The notes under the pieces: generated by a model
Database searches by the model: none
Told to the model about the DNA's origin: nothing
Seen by the model: only the letters and a program-made list of their open reading frames with translations
Position numbers and translations under genes: made by a program
Assembly: GCA_013817555.1 (NCBI GenBank)
Contig: JACDCN010000001.1
Location: 1-38,900 of the forward strand
DNA: 38,900 nucleotides
Reading direction: 5' to 3'
Source of the DNA: Actinomycetota bacterium
GTDB lineage: Bacteria; Actinomycetota; Thermoleophilia; Gaiellales; Gaiellaceae
Shown here: positions 6,906 through 12,723 of the stretch, piece after piece
Layout: each line of letters opens with the position of its first letter
How positions within the stretch are numbered: the stretch's first letter is position 1

Positions 6906-7153
6906 CGCTCCACCGCCGTGACGCTCCAGAGCGCTTGCATATGCGAGCAAGCCGTTCGAGCCGGACAGGTGCAGCCCCAGCGCTCGAAGTCGGGCTGATA
7001 GCCGAGCTGGTAAACCTCGCCCGAGTCACCGCGACACTCCGCAACGATCAGGTTTCCCTCGACCTGGAGCACGCGAAGACGGCCGCTGGTGAGCAGACGC
7101 TTGGCCTTCTCAGCCGCATTCACGCGGCCGGGACGCTTGGTCTCGGCGCTCAT
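6902..7153 (-). CDS. SWIM zinc-finger protein
   Basis: This 83-residue protein begins MSAETKRPGRVNAAEKAKRL. The C-terminal half carries a complete SWIM signature, WGCTCPARTACSHMQALW (C-x-C, then C-x-H), preceded by the usual beta strands (LRVLQVEGNLIVAEC and GEVYQLGY). SWIM domains bind DNA or protein, often in recombination or transposition factors. As a stand-alone small protein next to other zinc proteins it may be a DNA-binding accessory of replication or recombination. Confidence 0.8.
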   Translation of the reverse strand: MSAETKRPGRVNAAEKAKRLLTSGRLRVLQVEGNLIVAECRGDSGEVYQLGYQPDFERWGCTCPARTACSHMQALWSVTAVER

Positions 7154-7416
7154 TGCGGATCCCCCTCGACGCGAGCAAGCCCGCAGCGTGGGCACCAGTG
7201 AACGCGCTCCTGAGTCTGGGTGCGATTCCTACGATCGCTCGGAAGCGGAGCCTCGAAGCGCTCGGCGTACGACTCACGTATACGCCGACGGATCTTCCAG
7301 AGCGGAGTCATGCGCTCGGTGATCTCGTCGAGAGCTTTGAGGAAGTCGGCCTGTGCCTCCAAGACCTCACCCGTCTCGGGATGGATGAAGGGCACATCGA
7401 GGGCTGCCTGAGTCAC
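7150..7416 (-). CDS. Small protein with C-terminal zinc knuckle
   Basis: This protein has 88 residues if started at the GTG coupled to the previous stop (GTGA, with GGAGA upstream); ATGs at 7422 and 7434 are alternatives. It is helical and charged in the middle (ADFLKALDEITERMTPLWKI) and ends WCPRCGLARVEGDPQ, half of a zinc site. The FIHPETGEVLEAQADF segment recalls phage proteins containing a siphovirus Gp157-like lead, but the identity is not secure. Confidence 0.6.
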   Translation of the reverse strand: MTQAALDVPFIHPETGEVLEAQADFLKALDEITERMTPLWKIRRRIRESYAERFEAPLPSDRRNRTQTQERVHWCPRCGLARVEGDPQ

Positions 7417-7700
7417 GACCATTTCTCCAAGCATCCAGAGACGCAGCGCGGCCCATCATCTGGTGACCAGAGGATGAGATCACCCTTGCCAAACTCAGCA
7501 GAACAGACTGAGCAATGACCGCCGAAACGAGAGCGAATCTCTATCCAGCGAACGGCGGACTTAGGATTATCCCAGCCCAACAGACGTCGCTTCCAACCTT
7601 TCGACGGAGGCCATGACACACCCCACTCGGCTAGCTGTTTACGCGACCATCCACCCTTCGGAGAACGCCCTGCCTCGATCTGCTCCTCACTAAGCCTCAC
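7413..7700 (-). CDS. Small Cys-containing basic protein
   Basis: This 95-residue protein with a GTG start coupled to the primase stop begins MRLSEEQIEAGRSPKGGWSR, a helix-turn-helix-like opening (SRKQLAEWGVSWPPSKGWKR). The C-terminal half has CSVCSAEFGKGD and later CVSGCLEKW, four Cys that could bind zinc. It is a candidate DNA-binding helper for the primase. Confidence 0.65.
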   Translation of the reverse strand: MRLSEEQIEAGRSPKGGWSRKQLAEWGVSWPPSKGWKRRLLGWDNPKSAVRWIEIRSRFGGHCSVCSAEFGKGDLILWSPDDGPRCVSGCLEKWS

Positions 7701-8707
7701 GCGACCAAGACCTCAGCCCGCTCAGCGACGAGCTCTCGAATGACGTTCCTCGCGGCCTTCCGCGACGTCGTGTCCCAGGCCGACTTGAGCAGGTGATCCC
7801 CGATGTCGCGGCCGTCGTTCATCTTCGAGCCGATGTCGATGACGTGGTTCTCGATCCCCGCCTTGTCGAAGTCGTAGGAGGCCGCTCGCATGAGCGCTCG
7901 GCCCTGGTCGTCGCAGTCGGGGAAGAGCACGATCCGCAGGAACCTTGCGAAGCGCTCGGCCCACTTGCGATGCCAGCCCGCCCCCTGCCACGACCCCGGG
8001 CGTTGAGTCGAGATCGTGGGCTTGGAGACGGATCCCGGTAGGCCGATTGCCGTCAGCCCCACCGTGGTCATCGAGATCGCAGTGCCTTCGCCCTCGACGA
8101 GGAACAGAACCTCAGCCGGATCGAGTCGTTCGGGAGAGGGCCAGGGGAGTCGCGACTTGCCCTTCCCGGCGAGGATCTTCCTGCCAGTGGCGAAGGGGTC
8201 GTAGCGCAGAACGTCGTGCAGCTTGCCGTCCGAGGTTCGGACGGGGAGCGTGAGACGCGATCCGTCCCAGCCCACTTCCAGACGTTCCAGAGCTTTAGCG
8301 GACCAGCCACGGCCGTTTCGGATCTCCATGCCCGCCGACTCGCCGATGACATGACCGAAGCGAAGACGGTTCAAGACTTCGGGCTCGTGCTGTAAACGCA
8401 CGGCGCAGGCGTAGGACTCGAGCTCGATCGCTCGCCAATCTCGGCGGCGAGGCTTGCGCTCACCGGCAGGCGTATCGTCGAGGACGAGATCCGACCATTC
8501 GATTCCAAGCACTCGCCGGATCTCGTCGTAGTCACAGCCGGCGAAGCAGTGAAGGTTGATCCACTTCGCACCCGCCCGGATCCCCATGTCGTCGGTCGAG
8601 GTTCCGCCGTGAACCGGGCAGCGGGACCGGAAAGTTCCGTTCGCCTGGGGACGTACGCTCTCCAGTTTCGAGAGCACGACCTCGAGCTTCTCGTGCAGCT
8701 CGCTCAT
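7697..8707 (-). CDS. DNA primase (CHC2 zinc finger plus Toprim)
   Basis: This 336-residue protein would make primers for phage DNA replication. Residues about 20-55 form a CHC2-type zinc finger (CPVHGG, then LHCFAGC). The Toprim core lies near residues 200-275, with Glu in LFLVEGEGTAIS, LPG, and the acidic cluster in LFPDCDDQGRAL. No helicase domain follows, so helicase must come from the host or from outside the window. The start MSELHEKLEV is fixed by ATGA overlap. An upstream in-frame extension to 8965 is only a shadow of the previous gene. Confidence 0.9.
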   Translation of the reverse strand: MSELHEKLEVVLSKLESVRPQANGTFRSRCPVHGGTSTDDMGIRAGAKWINLHCFAGCDYDEIRRVLGIEWSDLVLDDTPAGERKPRRRDWRAIELESYACAVRLQHEPEVLNRLRFGHVIGESAGMEIRNGRGWSAKALERLEVGWDGSRLTLPVRTSDGKLHDVLRYDPFATGRKILAGKGKSRLPWPSPERLDPAEVLFLVEGEGTAISMTTVGLTAIGLPGSVSKPTISTQRPGSWQGAGWHRKWAERFARFLRIVLFPDCDDQGRALMRAASYDFDKAGIENHVIDIGSKMNDGRDIGDHLLKSAWDTTSRKAARNVIRELVAERAEVLVA

Positions 8708-8916
8708 ACGAGCGTCTCCTGGTGCACGTTGATCCCGGCCTTGAATCGAGCGATGCAGGCCGTGCAAGCGAACTCGTCGTGAGCCTTGCGAAGAACGACA
8801 TCCGAGCCACCGCGCCGCGACTGCGCCGTGGCCTTGCGCTCCCAGCCCGAGATGAGCCGATACGCGAACGACTCGTCGAGTGTCTGCGAGCAGAACGTGC
8901 AGCTGACGTCGCTCAC
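8704..8916 (-). CDS. Small zinc-finger protein
   Basis: This 70-residue protein with a GTG start begins MSDVSCTFCSQTLDESFAYR. CTFC at residues 6-9 and CTAC near residue 52 form a classic four-Cys zinc site; the middle is basic. It precedes the primase with ATGA overlap. It is probably a DNA- or RNA-binding accessory protein. Confidence 0.75.
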   Translation of the reverse strand: MSDVSCTFCSQTLDESFAYRLISGWERKATAQSRRGGSDVVLRKAHDEFACTACIARFKAGINVHQETLV

Positions 8917-9056
8917 GCTTTGCCCCGAATCGAAATTGCCTTGCGCGCGAACCGTTCAGGCTCAAAGTGGAAATTGAGAAGGTTCAAAGACAGGTATTTC
9001 AAAGCTCTTAATCGGGACGGGACGGGAACGCGCACGCGCGGCTGCGCGCGAGTCAC
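8913..9056 (-). CDS. Possible C-terminal piece of the replication gene
   Basis: This 47-residue ORF starts at a GTG overlapping the stop of a 14-codon ORF and stops overlapping the next gene start (GTGA). It begins MTRAQPRVRVPVPSRLRALK and ends RFARKAISIRGKA. RVRVPVPSR-type sequence commonly follows Thr-Val repeats in single-frame replication-organiser genes of related phages. It may therefore be the displaced tail of the gene at 9094-9423, either translated by re-initiation or a remnant. Confidence 0.35.
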   Translation of the reverse strand: MTRAQPRVRVPVPSRLRALKYLSLNLLNFHFEPERFARKAISIRGKA

Positions 9057-9097
9057 GGTTGCGTTACGGTTCGCGTTACGGTTCCCGTTACGGTCAT
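9053..9097 (-). CDS. 14-codon micro-ORF made of Thr-Val repeats
   Basis: The ATG overlaps the stop of the replication-organiser gene (ATGA) and the TGA overlaps a GTG (GTGA). The product would be MTVTGTVTRTVTQP. It is encoded by 12-bp DNA repeats, so it could be real, or merely a by-product of repeat slippage within one ancestral gene. Confidence 0.25.
   Translation of the reverse strand: MTVTGTVTRTVTQP
9055..9094. repeat. Four ACGGT repeats, 11-12 bp apart
   Basis: On the plus strand ACGGT occurs at 9055, 9066, 9078 and 9090, with the unit TTACGGTTCGCG nearly perfect in the middle copies. The spacing of about one helical turn resembles replication iterons, and it lies next to replication genes. 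The alternative is a coding origin: on the minus strand the repeats encode alternating Thr and Val. Confidence 0.65.
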
Positions 9098-9423
9098 GTT
9101 CGCTTTCTGAGCGATCGCATTCGGTCAGCCGCAGTCGGATCTTTGGGCTGATATTTCGACCAGTCGTTGACAGCACAGAAATCACCCTGGTCACGAACGA
9201 GACCGAACTCGAGGAACCTGTCGAGCTGCACTTCCCGAACGGCTCGAGGCCCACGAGGAGTCGCGAACATCGCGTGGCGGATCTCTTCTCGAGCGAAGAC
9301 GCCGCCGTTTCGCTTTCTCGAGCAGTAGGCCCAAAGAGCGATGAGGGCTCGGTACTCGGCGTCTGTGAGATCACCGACCTTCCCGTTAAGAGGCATCGAG
9401 TCATCTATTCGAAGCCACGTCAT
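9094..9423 (-). CDS. Replication-organiser-like protein, N-terminal domain
   Basis: This 109-residue protein starts MTWLRIDDSMPLNGKVGDLT. The pattern (short 'MxWLRIDD' start, helical winged-helix core TDAEYRALIALWAYCSRKRN, then FLEFGLVRDQGDFCAVNDW) matches the N-terminal domains of phage replisome-organiser or DnaD-like proteins. The chain ends at RMRSLRKRT, just where relatives continue with a Thr-Val-rich linker, so it may be truncated by a frame change in the repeats that follow. The start is the first sensible ATG; it overlaps the upstream gene by 23 bases. Confidence 0.65.
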   Translation of the reverse strand: MTWLRIDDSMPLNGKVGDLTDAEYRALIALWAYCSRKRNGGVFAREEIRHAMFATPRGPRAVREVQLDRFLEFGLVRDQGDFCAVNDWSKYQPKDPTAADRMRSLRKRT

Positions 9424-9565
9424 CAGTCGGCCTCGCGTCGACGAGGGCAACAAGCGTGAGCAGCACCTCTCGCTCTTGCGGAGTCAGTTCGACGACGTCC
9501 GCCTTCCACGAGTCCGGCCAACGCTCGACTCTCTTCTTCGCGATGATCGACTCGGCCTTATCCAC
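9401..9565 (-). CDS. Small helical protein
   Basis: This 54-residue protein begins at a GTG overlapping the TAG of the SSB-tailed gene (TAGTG). Its sequence (MDKAESIIAKKRVERWPDSW, then TPQEREVLLTLVALVDAR) is a compact helical domain. Upstream in-frame extension is a shadow. Function is unknown; its position suggests a replication role. Confidence 0.65.
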   Translation of the reverse strand: MDKAESIIAKKRVERWPDSWKADVVELTPQEREVLLTLVALVDARPTDDVASNR

Positions 9566-10035
9566 TAGAACGGGATGTCGTCGTCGACGGAGACGCCTGC
9601 CGGCACGGTCACGGGCTCCCGCGCTGGGGCTTGGGGTTCGTTGTCGAGCGGAGTGCTTTCCGGCGCGCCTCCGATCCGATCCCAGTCGATCGCCTCTCCA
9701 CTTCCGAGTGGCCGATCGACCTTGACGCGGTAGCCCACGTAGTCGTTCCCGCCGTTCGTGGAAATCTTCCCGTGGTACTTGATCCCGATGCGCTCCCCTG
9801 ACTGCGGGCGGGCCTTCGACATCTCGTTCCGCAGAACGGTGTGCATCAGCCAGACCGCACGTTCGGAGCCGTCCTCGAGCCTCACCGTCGCAACCCAGCA
9901 GGCTCCGTAGGCGGTGGAAGCTGAGGTCATCTCGACGAACGTCCCGATCAGCGGATTCGGGTTGTCTTCTCCTCCTTGATCGGGCCTCCACGCCTGCGCG
10001 AGGGACTGATCTAGGGATGATGCAAAGTCGCTCAT
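9565..10035 (-). CDS. Single-strand-DNA-binding-like protein with DDDIPF tail
   Basis: This 156-residue protein begins MSDFASSLDQSLAQAWRPDQ. The middle (LIGTFVEMTSASTAYGACWV, ERAVWLMHTVLRNEM, GERIGIKYHGKI, YVGYRVKVDRP) is beta-rich and could be an OB-type fold. A Pro-rich linker follows and the chain ends in SVDDDIPF, the acidic tip used by bacterial SSB proteins to recruit partners. Role in binding single-stranded DNA is inferred from the tail and the neighbours (primase, organiser). The start overlaps the HNH stop (ATGA). Confidence 0.65.
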   Translation of the reverse strand: MSDFASSLDQSLAQAWRPDQGGEDNPNPLIGTFVEMTSASTAYGACWVATVRLEDGSERAVWLMHTVLRNEMSKARPQSGERIGIKYHGKISTNGGNDYVGYRVKVDRPLGSGEAIDWDRIGGAPESTPLDNEPQAPAREPVTVPAGVSVDDDIPF

Positions 10036-10385
10036 GCGACTTCCTCCAATCGGATTGTGTTTACGGAGTAGTTCCTGTCCAGCCACGCCTCAGCGCGCTC
10101 ACCGAGTCGGAACCGCAGATAGGCGATGTGAGCCTCTGAGAGGCTCTCTCGCAGGGCTGCGCGGGCTAATGGATCACGGGCTTCGACTCGTGCGTGACAG
10201 ACGCGACAGAGCGGTACGAGGTTCACCATCACGTCGTCCCCGGAATGAGAACGGGGAAGCACGTGATGGAGCTCGATCGGATACTCCTCGCAGATCCGGC
10301 AGCTAGCGCCCTTGAACGCAGCATGGATGTCTTCCCACTCCTTCTTCGTCGCGCGGTAGCGCTTCGAGGGCTTGGGGTCAGGCAC
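10032..10385 (-). CDS. HNH endonuclease (early)
   Basis: This 117-residue protein with a GTG start has the metal-binding HNH core complete: CRICEEYPIELHHVLPRSHS with CxxC and paired His, then VNLVPLCRVCHARVEAR with Asn and the second CxxCH. The remainder is helical. It overlaps the upstream gene by 8 bases. HNH nucleases of this class act in DNA processing or homing; the target is unknown. Confidence 0.85.
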   Translation of the reverse strand: MPDPKPSKRYRATKKEWEDIHAAFKGASCRICEEYPIELHHVLPRSHSGDDVMVNLVPLCRVCHARVEARDPLARAALRESLSEAHIAYLRFRLGERAEAWLDRNYSVNTIRLEEVA

Positions 10386-10599
10386 AGGGAACCCGCTTCA
10401 AGTAACCGTTCAACTCAATGACTTCCGCCATGCCTGCGCTCTCGTCGACGTCGCACCTGAACCCGCTCAACTCGCCTCGCTTGCGAAGCGCGATGGCGGC
10501 CATGCGAACAGCGATGCCGTTTTCACAACTGCGGTAGAGCGCGTACACGGCTTCCTCAATCTCGAGGATGTCCTGCGCTTTGCGTTCGTCAGGTGTCAC
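10378..10599 (-). CDS. Small helical early protein
   Basis: This 73-residue protein starts at a GTG coupled to the membrane-protein stop (GTGA): MTPDERKAQDILEIEEAVYA. Much is helical, then an FRCDVDESAGMAEVIELNGY segment. Extension upstream of the GTG runs through a neighbouring gene and is rejected. No family was recognised. Confidence 0.65.
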   Translation of the reverse strand: MTPDERKAQDILEIEEAVYALYRSCENGIAVRMAAIALRKRGELSGFRCDVDESAGMAEVIELNGYLKRVPCA

Positions 10600-10802
10600 A
10601 GCAACCCGATCCACTGAGCGCTGAGCCAGGCCCAGCCGACGAGCAGGATGAGCGCGGTCCAGATGAGGCAAGCGAGGAAGAAGTCAGAGACGAAAGAGTT
10701 TTCGGCGGAAGGGAGCGCTAGTTCGCTCCACGGCGGTCCTGCTTCCTGGGGAAGGGGGAGGAGCGCCGTTTTGACTTCCGCCGAATTTGAGGAGAGGCTC
10801 AC
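10596..10802 (-). CDS. Small single-pass membrane protein
   Basis: This 68-residue protein with a GTG start is coupled to the previous stop (GTGA). The first 38 residues are hydrophilic and Ser/Pro-rich. Then FFLACLIWTALILLVGWAWL is a clear membrane helix, followed by SAQWIGLL. As an early-operon membrane protein it could act in superinfection exclusion, but nothing in the sequence proves this. Confidence 0.65.
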   Translation of the reverse strand: MSLSSNSAEVKTALLPLPQEAGPPWSELALPSAENSFVSDFFLACLIWTALILLVGWAWLSAQWIGLL

Positions 10803-10972
10803 GCGGCCTCGTCCAAAAGTCGGAGTGCCTCCCGCGCCAACCGCTTGATCCGAAGACGCCGGATCATCGCGTCGGCAACGGCCTGAGAGCGTTCCTGCTC
10901 GGCGCGGCGATCGGCGAGGATTTGGCTGCCCTCGCGGACGTTGAAGCCTGTACGTTCGGTGGTCATGGTCAT
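10799..10972 (-). CDS. Small basic protein after the HTH gene
   Basis: This 57-residue ORF begins MTMTTERTGFNVREGSQILA; its ATG overlaps the HTH stop (ATGA) and its stop overlaps the membrane gene start (GTGA). The rest is Arg/Ala-rich and helical (MIRRLRIKRLAREALRLLDE), suggesting nucleic-acid contact or a coiled coil. Reality rests on the overlaps and natural composition. Confidence 0.6.
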   Translation of the reverse strand: MTMTTERTGFNVREGSQILADRRAEQERSQAVADAMIRRLRIKRLAREALRLLDEAA

Positions 10973-11166
10973 GCTGCTACCTCCTCCTCGAGTTCCTCGA
11001 CGGGCACGTCGTAGATGTCCGCGAGCGCGAGCAGGTGCATCCGCTTCACGTCGGTCTTGCCCTTCTCCCAGCGCTCCAGCTGCTTAGGACTCATGCCGAG
11101 ACGGGTCGCTACATCGGCACGCGAAAGCCTGCGGGCCTCTCGGATGGTCTGAAGGTGACTGGACAT
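10969..11166 (-). CDS. Cro/CI-type helix-turn-helix regulator
   Basis: This 65-residue Xre-family DNA-binding protein is nearly all one domain. RLSRADVATRLGMSPKQLER is the helix-turn-helix, followed by WEKGKTDVKRMHLLALADIY and a short acidic tail. It lacks an oligomerisation or cleavage domain, so Cro or excise-type control fits better than a full CI repressor. It is the first gene of the leftward early operon, with a promoter starting about 10 bases upstream, and is divergent from a plus-strand regulator. Confidence 0.88.
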   Translation of the reverse strand: MSSHLQTIREARRLSRADVATRLGMSPKQLERWEKGKTDVKRMHLLALADIYDVPVEELEEEVAA

Positions 11167-11175
11167 CGAGTCTGG

Positions 11176-11204
11176 ACTTTACACAGACACACTGTCTATG
11201 TCAA
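11176..11204 (-). promoter_or_regulatory. Early leftward promoter, nearly leaderless
   Basis: On the minus strand TTGACA (perfect -35) is followed after 17 bases by TAAAGT (-10-like, 4 of 6). The predicted start point falls 3-4 bases before the ATG of the HTH gene, so the mRNA would be effectively leaderless, as known for lambda cI and many actinobacterial genes. A second TTGACAT lies 9 bases upstream. Confidence 0.65.
11185..11197. promoter_or_regulatory. Candidate operator in the promoter spacer
   Basis: AGACA-CAC-TGTCT is a perfect 5-base inverted repeat placed inside the 17-base spacer between the -35 and -10 boxes. It is the natural site for repression by one of the two divergent regulators. 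Direct evidence of binding is lacking. Confidence 0.55.
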
Positions 11205-11216
11205 GATGTCAAGAAC

Positions 11217-11657
11217 GTGTCCGACCTATACCTCGATCTTCGGCGCAGAATCCCGCTGGTGGCGGAGTGGACAGACGTAGGCGACGAGGAGATGGAACGG
11301 GCGCAGGCCAGACTCGGCCTGAGCGACGAGCGGCTTGCCCGGCTGATCCCGATCTCGGCGAAAACCTGGGTCAGGTGGAAGCGACGTGGACAGATCCCGA
11401 CGCACTACCTGCCGAAGGTCGCGCCGATCCTCGGCTTCGAGATCGTGCCGATGGAGCCGGTCGAGATTGCTGTCGCGACTCAGACGAGCGTCGTCACGCC
11501 AGACCTCCGCGAATCACTCGCAGAACTGGTCGAGCTGTCTCGCCGTCAGGCCGAGATTGCCGAGCGCTCCGAAGCTGCGCTTGGTCGTATCGAGCTCGCC
11601 ATTCGCGAGACAGACGCAGCGCCTCGGCGAGTGCGTCGCGTTGCGAAGAACGCGTAG
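11217..11657 (+). CDS. Plus-strand HTH regulator, likely lysogeny control
   Basis: This 146-residue protein with a GTG start begins MSDLYLDLRRRIPLVAEWTD. Residues about 25-75 form a helix-turn-helix (RLGLSDERLARLIPISAKTW, then VRWKRRGQIPTHYLPKVAP). A C-terminal coiled-coil-like helix (LRESLAELVELSRRQAEIAE) could dimerise it. No Shine-Dalgarno sequence is seen before the GTG, so a leaderless message is possible. Opposite orientation to every early and late gene and divergence from a Cro-like gene make it the best candidate for the repressor that keeps the prophage silent. Confidence 0.75.
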   Translation: MSDLYLDLRRRIPLVAEWTDVGDEEMERAQARLGLSDERLARLIPISAKTWVRWKRRGQIPTHYLPKVAPILGFEIVPMEPVEIAVATQTSVVTPDLRESLAELVELSRRQAEIAERSEAALGRIELAIRETDAAPRRVRRVAKNA

Positions 11658-11746
11658 CGGTGACTTCTTCCTGCCTACTCATTCCTGCCCGCCCTCACCG
11701 CAGGAGCGGGACGACGACACTAATCGACTAATCGGACGGAGGGAAA

Positions 11747-12034
11747 ATGACGTCAACCGAGGTGGTCGCCGAACGTATGAGTTCCGAGGAGCGAGCCCGG
11801 ATACTCGAGCTCGAGGTGTCAAGCCAGGTTCGCAAAGGCTGGCGAGTCGTCTCTCAGACACAGACTCAGGCCCAGCTCGTGAAGGGGAAGCCGACGAACC
11901 ACATCCTGCACCTCATCCTCTCGATCATCACCGTGGGGGCGTGGCTGATCGTGTGGATTCTGGTGGCCTTACTCGCCGGCGAGAAGCAGAAACACCTCTC
12001 GGTGAACGAGTGGGGTGGAATCAGCCGGAGCTAG
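11747..12034 (+). CDS. Plus-strand membrane protein (possible superinfection/lysogenic conversion)
   Basis: This 95-residue protein has a good ribosome site (GGAGGG). The N-terminal helix is soluble (RARILELEVSSQVRKGWRVV), followed by SQTQTQAQLVKGK and a hydrophobic stretch HILHLILSIITVGAWLIVWI to about residue 78, then an ISVDE-like tail (LSVNEWGGISRS). This layout matches a widespread actinobacterial small membrane family of unknown function. Transcribed with the lysogeny regulator, it may be expressed in the lysogen. A tandem CTAATCGA/CTAATCGG lies just upstream. Confidence 0.75.
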   Translation: MTSTEVVAERMSSEERARILELEVSSQVRKGWRVVSQTQTQAQLVKGKPTNHILHLILSIITVGAWLIVWILVALLAGEKQKHLSVNEWGGISRS

Positions 12035-12094
12035 TAGCTCCCCAGTGTGCGTGCCCGCACCCGCCGCGACCATTCCCGATGAGTAACGAGCCAT
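11969..12094 (-). pseudogene. Truncated paralogue of the 31937-32371 virion gene at the module border
   Basis: Starting 29 bases after the last late gene, the minus strand encodes MARYSSGMVAAGAG, identical in protein to the first 14 residues of the 144-residue late protein at 31937-32371. The DNA differs at several synonymous positions. The upstream DNA is also alike (CGATAGG-GAG). After residue 14 the similarity ends and the frame runs antisense into the plus-strand membrane gene, stopping after 41 codons. It appears to be the 5' remnant of a late gene cut off where the lysogeny module joined. Confidence 0.6.
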
Positions 12095-12125
12095 GTGAAC
12101 TCGCCTATCGGCCACTAACGGCGGG

Positions 12126-12722
12126 TCAGACTCCTAGTCGTAGAGGGTGGCGGGTGACGTAGAGGCTCGGTGCCGCGCCGTAGGTGACGATCAGCCGAGG
12201 CGGGTCTAACGTCGCATGATCCCAGGATGCGTACCGGAAGTGGTTGCCGCCTCCCGATGTAGGCGCTCCTCCGCTGACGTGCATTCGCAAGCCCGTGAAG
12301 CCAGTCTTGTTGATGTTGCTAAGGGCTAAGAGCGCGAAGTCGTTGTCGGCAGACTCAGAAAGACTGGCGATGGCCGTCCCCGCATGAGCATCGCTACCAA
12401 CCGTAGAGGTGTAGTCGCTGCTGTCGGGCGTACCCATGTCGTACCACTCAAGAGTGACCGAGCGCCCGTTCCAATCGTCTATGTTAAAACCGCGCACACG
12501 AAGAACAGCCGACGTGACAGTCTCACCATCGGGAATCGAGGACGTGTCCCAGCGCATACAGGAGACACTGAGGTAGTAGATGCCCCCTCCCAGAGTCTTC
12601 GACGGGTTATCTTCCGTGCGAGTCGGGTCGCTCGCTGTATACGGTGGAGGGTAGGACGCACCCTCTCCATCGAATCGTACATCGTGATCCGACTGCGCGA
12701 TCGCGAACTCGACAGTCGGCAC
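12126..12722 (-). CDS. DNRLRE-like secreted or virion beta-sandwich protein
   Basis: This 198-residue protein with a GTG start two bases before the beta-helix stop begins MPTVEFAIAQSDHDVRFDGE. The LSVSCMRWDTSSIPDGETV, then SAVLRVRGF pattern is characteristic of DNRLRE-type jelly-roll domains that bind carbohydrate or decorate tail fibres. It ends LIVTYGAAPSLYVTRHPLRL. No signal peptide is seen. Placed after two beta-helix enzymes, it may be a sugar-binding partner or tail tip. Confidence 0.7.
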   Translation of the reverse strand: MPTVEFAIAQSDHDVRFDGEGASYPPPYTASDPTRTEDNPSKTLGGGIYYLSVSCMRWDTSSIPDGETVTSAVLRVRGFNIDDWNGRSVTLEWYDMGTPDSSDYTSTVGSDAHAGTAIASLSESADNDFALLALSNINKTGFTGLRMHVSGGAPTSGGGNHFRYASWDHATLDPPRLIVTYGAAPSLYVTRHPLRLGV

Positions 12723-12723
12723 C

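Noticed and set aside
8707..8965. N-terminal extension of the primase frame
   Set aside because: It overlaps an independent zinc-finger gene completely. The ATGA-coupled MSELHEKL start gives the expected primase length.
12034..12060. Short GTGCG-TGCC-CGCAC palindrome as a terminator between convergent genes
   Set aside because: Only a 5-bp stem and no T-tract; it falls in the MARYSSG remnant and is likely chance.
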